Assembly: GCA_027035445.1 (NCBI GenBank)
Contig: JALVUT010000314.1
Location: forward strand, 1 to 7,304
DNA: 7,304 bases
Direction: 5' to 3'
Source of the DNA: Thermococcus sp.
Lineage (GTDB): Archaea; Methanobacteriota_B; Thermococci; Thermococcales; Thermococcaceae
This document shows positions 5,874 to 7,304 of the stretch, piece after piece. The notes under the pieces are model-generated. The model was given only the letters and a program-made list of their open reading frames with translations, searched no databases and was not told the DNA's origin. Position numbers and translations under genes: made by a program. Numbering within the stretch: the stretch's first letter is position 1; each line of letters begins with the position of its first letter.

Positions 5874-6521
5874 ATGAAGAAGTTTCCGGCTTACCTCGCT
5901 TCTTGGGATGACATTGAGAGATGGGCAAGGGAGGGCGCTTGGAAGGTACTCGAAAATGACTGGAGGCCAGACGTCGTTGTAGGACTTGCAAGGGGCGGCT
6001 GGGTTGCTGCGCGTTTGTACTGCGATTATCTCGGCGTTAAGGACCTCGTCAGTCTCAAGGTCGAACACTGGGGTGTCACAGCGACTCCTGATGGAAAGGC
6101 CAGGCTCAAGTACGGCAGCAACTACCGCCTTGAGGACAGGACGGTTCTCATAGTCGACGACATCAGCGACACCGGTGAAAGTTTAACCCTTGCGAAGAAC
6201 TACGTGGAGGGCCAGAAGCCTGCGGAGATAAAGGCCGCCACGCTCCTCACAATCAGGGGCTCGCGCTTCAAGCCGGACTACTACGGTGGGGAGATAGACT
6301 GGGCCTGGATAGTCTTCCCGTGGAATTTCGTCGAGGACATGATAAACCTCGCCAATACCCTCTTCGAGGAGAAGGAAGCCCTAACCACAGATGAGATTAT
6401 GGAACTATTCAAGGAACTGCACGGCATGGCCGTTCCAAAGGGTAAGCTCGAAGAAGCACTCCGCATGGCTGAGCACAGGAAGGTTTTTAAGTTCCGGGAG
6501 GGAGCCTGGCGCAAAGTCTGA
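5874..6521 (+). CDS. Purine-type phosphoribosyltransferase (COG2236-like, xanthine/hypoxanthine/guanine)
   Basis: This 215-residue type I phosphoribosyltransferase is likely to salvage a purine base by joining it to PRPP. It shows the pyrophosphate loop VVGLARGGW (35-43) and the PRPP-binding signature VLIVDDISDTGESL (91-104) with adjacent acidic residues. A hood-like region follows with YGGEIDWAWIVFPW (137-150), where aromatic residues would stack on the base. Residues from about 168 form an extra C-terminal segment, LTTDEIMELFKELHG through FKFREGAWRKV, that reads like a small winged-helix: helix, helix, then a basic strand-turn-strand. Thermococcales enzymes of this kind are annotated as xanthine or hypoxanthine phosphoribosyltransferases, but the base cannot be fixed from sequence. 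It is promoter-proximal in a two-gene unit, 12 nt from the next gene. Confidence 0.85.
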   Translation: MKKFPAYLASWDDIERWAREGAWKVLENDWRPDVVVGLARGGWVAARLYCDYLGVKDLVSLKVEHWGVTATPDGKARLKYGSNYRLEDRTVLIVDDISDTGESLTLAKNYVEGQKPAEIKAATLLTIRGSRFKPDYYGGEIDWAWIVFPWNFVEDMINLANTLFEEKEALTTDEIMELFKELHGMAVPKGKLEEALRMAEHRKVFKFREGAWRKV

Positions 6522-6522
6522 G

Positions 6523-6530
6523 GGAGTGAT
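6523..6530 (+). promoter_or_regulatory. Ribosome binding site supporting a TTG start
   Basis: GGAGTGAT is one deletion away from the ideal GGAGGTGAT and sits 3 nt before TTG at 6534. The next in-frame ATG is 22 codons further in and has no ribosome binding site, so TTG is preferred. Confidence 0.65.
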
Positions 6531-6533
6531 ACC

Positions 6534-6854
6534 TTGGACAGGGAGAAGAAAGTCGAGGAGATCAAGAACCACAGCGTTTACTCGAATGAGATCTACGAGA
6601 TGCATAGTGATAGCATCAACGATGTCCTCGACAACTATGAGGGGCTGAAGGAGGACTATCTCAGCGACCATTCTAGGGCAAGGATTGTCAGGATAGTCTT
6701 CAACGAAGAGTACGGTCTTCCTTTGGCTATAGAGTTCAACCGGAAGGATGACAGCTTCAAGGGATTCACTATAGCCATCGGCAAGCCCCACATAAAGAGC
6801 AATGGAGAAGAGGGGAGGGAAGAGAACTCCCTTCATGAGGAGGCGAGTGGCTGA
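6534..6854 (+). CDS. Small acidic protein of unknown function, TTG start
   Basis: I do not recognise the family. The 106-residue product has no signal peptide or membrane segment. The N-terminal half (1-47) is charged and probably helical, with several Asp, Glu and Lys residues. A central stretch, ARIVRIVFNEEYGLPLAIEF (49-68), followed by FKGFTIAIGKPHI, looks like alternating beta strands. The last 20 residues are Glu/Gly/Ser-rich and probably disordered. The start is a TTG chosen for its strong ribosome binding site. It lies 12 nt after the phosphoribosyltransferase stop and must be co-transcribed with it, which suggests a related or accessory role, though that is only context. Its last 22 bp overlap the end of the convergent small gene on the other strand. 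The clean translation signals and codon use make it a real gene. Confidence 0.75.
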   Translation: MDREKKVEEIKNHSVYSNEIYEMHSDSINDVLDNYEGLKEDYLSDHSRARIVRIVFNEEYGLPLAIEFNRKDDSFKGFTIAIGKPHIKSNGEEGREENSLHEEASG

Positions 6855-7030
6855 ACGTAAAAGCCTATCTGCACTTCTTTCCCATCGTAAACGATGCCAA
6901 GCAGTTCGGAGTTGGGGTTTATCTCAACACTCACCTGAGAATCAACCGAGTATACAGTTCCGGGGACAGCAATGGCCGTGGAAGATGTCACAAGGGCAAG
7001 GAGAATTATCAATACTAACAGTCCCCTCAT
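6833..7030 (-). CDS. Small exported protein, possibly a truncated DUF4932-like protein
   Basis: This 65-residue product begins with a clear signal peptide or anchor: MRGLLVLIILLALVTSSTA, a basic residue followed by a hydrophobic core and a small-residue cleavage region near 19-23. The mature part is only about 43 residues. Its VSVEINPNSELLGIVY stretch recalls the beginning of DUF4932-type secreted archaeal proteins, which are far longer, so this may be a shortened relative; that is a weak recollection. The ATG at 7030 follows AGGTG with 5 nt spacing and is preferred to an ATG nine codons upstream that lies in the promoter. The 3' end overlaps the convergent gene by 22 bp. It is divergent from a metal-binding lipoprotein-like transporter gene. 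Confidence 0.6.
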   Translation of the reverse strand: MRGLLVLIILLALVTSSTAIAVPGTVYSVDSQVSVEINPNSELLGIVYDGKEVQIGFYVQPLASS

Positions 7031-7060
7031 GACAACACCTGGTGGTATTATAGACAAAGG

Positions 7061-7070
7061 CTTATAAATT
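7061..7070. promoter_or_regulatory. Shared TATA box of the divergent exported-protein and metal-transporter genes
   Basis: CTTATAAATT reads as a good TATA box on both strands (AATTTATAAG in reverse). It lies about 30-40 nt before the minus-strand ATG at 7030 and about 48-57 nt before the plus-strand ATG at 7118. Both distances suit initiation about 25 nt away, leaving leaders of about 10 nt and 27 nt. A second AT element, GTATTATAG (7044-7052), is an alternative for the plus-strand gene. Confidence 0.5.
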
Positions 7071-7117
7071 CTCCGACAGATCTTGAAAACCGGGGGTGGA
7101 AGTTAGGAGGGCCAAAA

Positions 7118-7304
7118 ATGAGGGCGGGAGTTTTAGTGCTCGTGGTGCTCATGCTTGCGGCGATCTTTACTCCGGGAGCTTCAGGAAGTGATGAGAAACC
7201 ACTGGTAGTGGCTACAATAGGCCCACTGGCCAGTATAATAGAGGAGGCCTTTGGGAACTCAGTGGCAGTGACCTATATAATCCCTCCTGGGGTTGATCCC
7301 CATG
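7118..7304 (+). CDS. Metal (zinc/manganese) ABC transporter substrate-binding protein, N-terminal part
   Basis: The gene runs off the window after 62 codons. The product begins with a signal peptide (about 1-22: MRAGVLVLVVLMLAAIFTPG then ASG), and then KPLVVATIGPLASIIEEAFG, the first strand and helix of cluster A-I (ZnuA/TroA) binding proteins. IIPPGVDPH (54-62) follows, whose His is the first metal ligand of that family. Such proteins bind zinc or manganese outside the membrane and hand it to an ABC permease, whose genes would be expected downstream outside the window. The mature start has no lipobox cysteine visible near residue 20, so it may be anchored another way. AGGAGGG at 7105-7111 is a strong ribosome binding site 6 nt before the ATG. 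Confidence 0.88.
   Translation, partial: MRAGVLVLVVLMLAAIFTPGASGSDEKPLVVATIGPLASIIEEAFGNSVAVTYIIPPGVDPH

Noticed and set aside
6802..7032. 76-codon plus-strand frame opposite the exported peptide
   Set aside because: It lacks a ribosome binding site, has no recognisable sequence, and overlaps two better-supported genes.

Overview
The window looks like chromosomal DNA from a hyperthermophilic euryarchaeon of the Thermococcales, most likely a Thermococcus rather than a Pyrococcus given the fairly GC-rich coding sequence. The evidence is the archaeal protein families present, such as a Thi4-type thiazole synthase and a long FKBP with an archaeal C-terminal extension. Ribosome binding sites are of the GGAGGTGATC type and sit 2-7 nt before the starts. 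AT-rich TATA-like boxes lie 25-40 nt upstream of several genes, and intergenic gaps are very short.

Layout. (1) 62-2442 is a thiamin locus. thiC (minus strand) and thi4 (plus strand) diverge from an 88-bp AT-rich control region that carries a perfect 8+8 bp inverted repeat. Directly after thi4 lies what reads as a heavily decayed thiD pseudogene: pieces of the HMP-phosphate kinase N-terminus and of its C-terminal THGTGC region survive in several frames, with the middle missing. (2) 2507-4145 (minus) holds a CPBP/CAAX-type membrane protein with an altered first active-site motif and, upstream of it, an FKBP-type prolyl isomerase with a long charged tail. (3) 4323-5753 (plus) is an intact cysteinyl-tRNA synthetase, divergent from the FKBP gene. 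(4) 5874-6854 (plus) is a two-gene unit: a purine-type phosphoribosyltransferase with a C-terminal helical, possibly winged-helix extension, and a small acidic protein that starts at TTG. (5) 6833-7030 (minus) encodes a 65-residue exported peptide that converges on and overlaps the preceding gene. It diverges from the start of a ZnuA/TroA-type metal ABC transporter binding protein (7118 to the window end), and the two may share one symmetric TATA box.

How the genes work together. ThiC makes HMP phosphate and Thi4 makes the thiazole phosphate, so both branches of thiamin synthesis are encoded here under what appears to be joint control. The kinase that joins the branches, ThiD, has been lost at this site. 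Either a second copy exists elsewhere in the genome or the pathway is decaying. The remaining genes are housekeeping (translation, protein folding, purine salvage, metal uptake) with no evident link to thiamin. I see no RNA genes, insertion sequences, CRISPR arrays or phage genes. The most unusual features are the thiD remnant and the palindrome in the thi control region.
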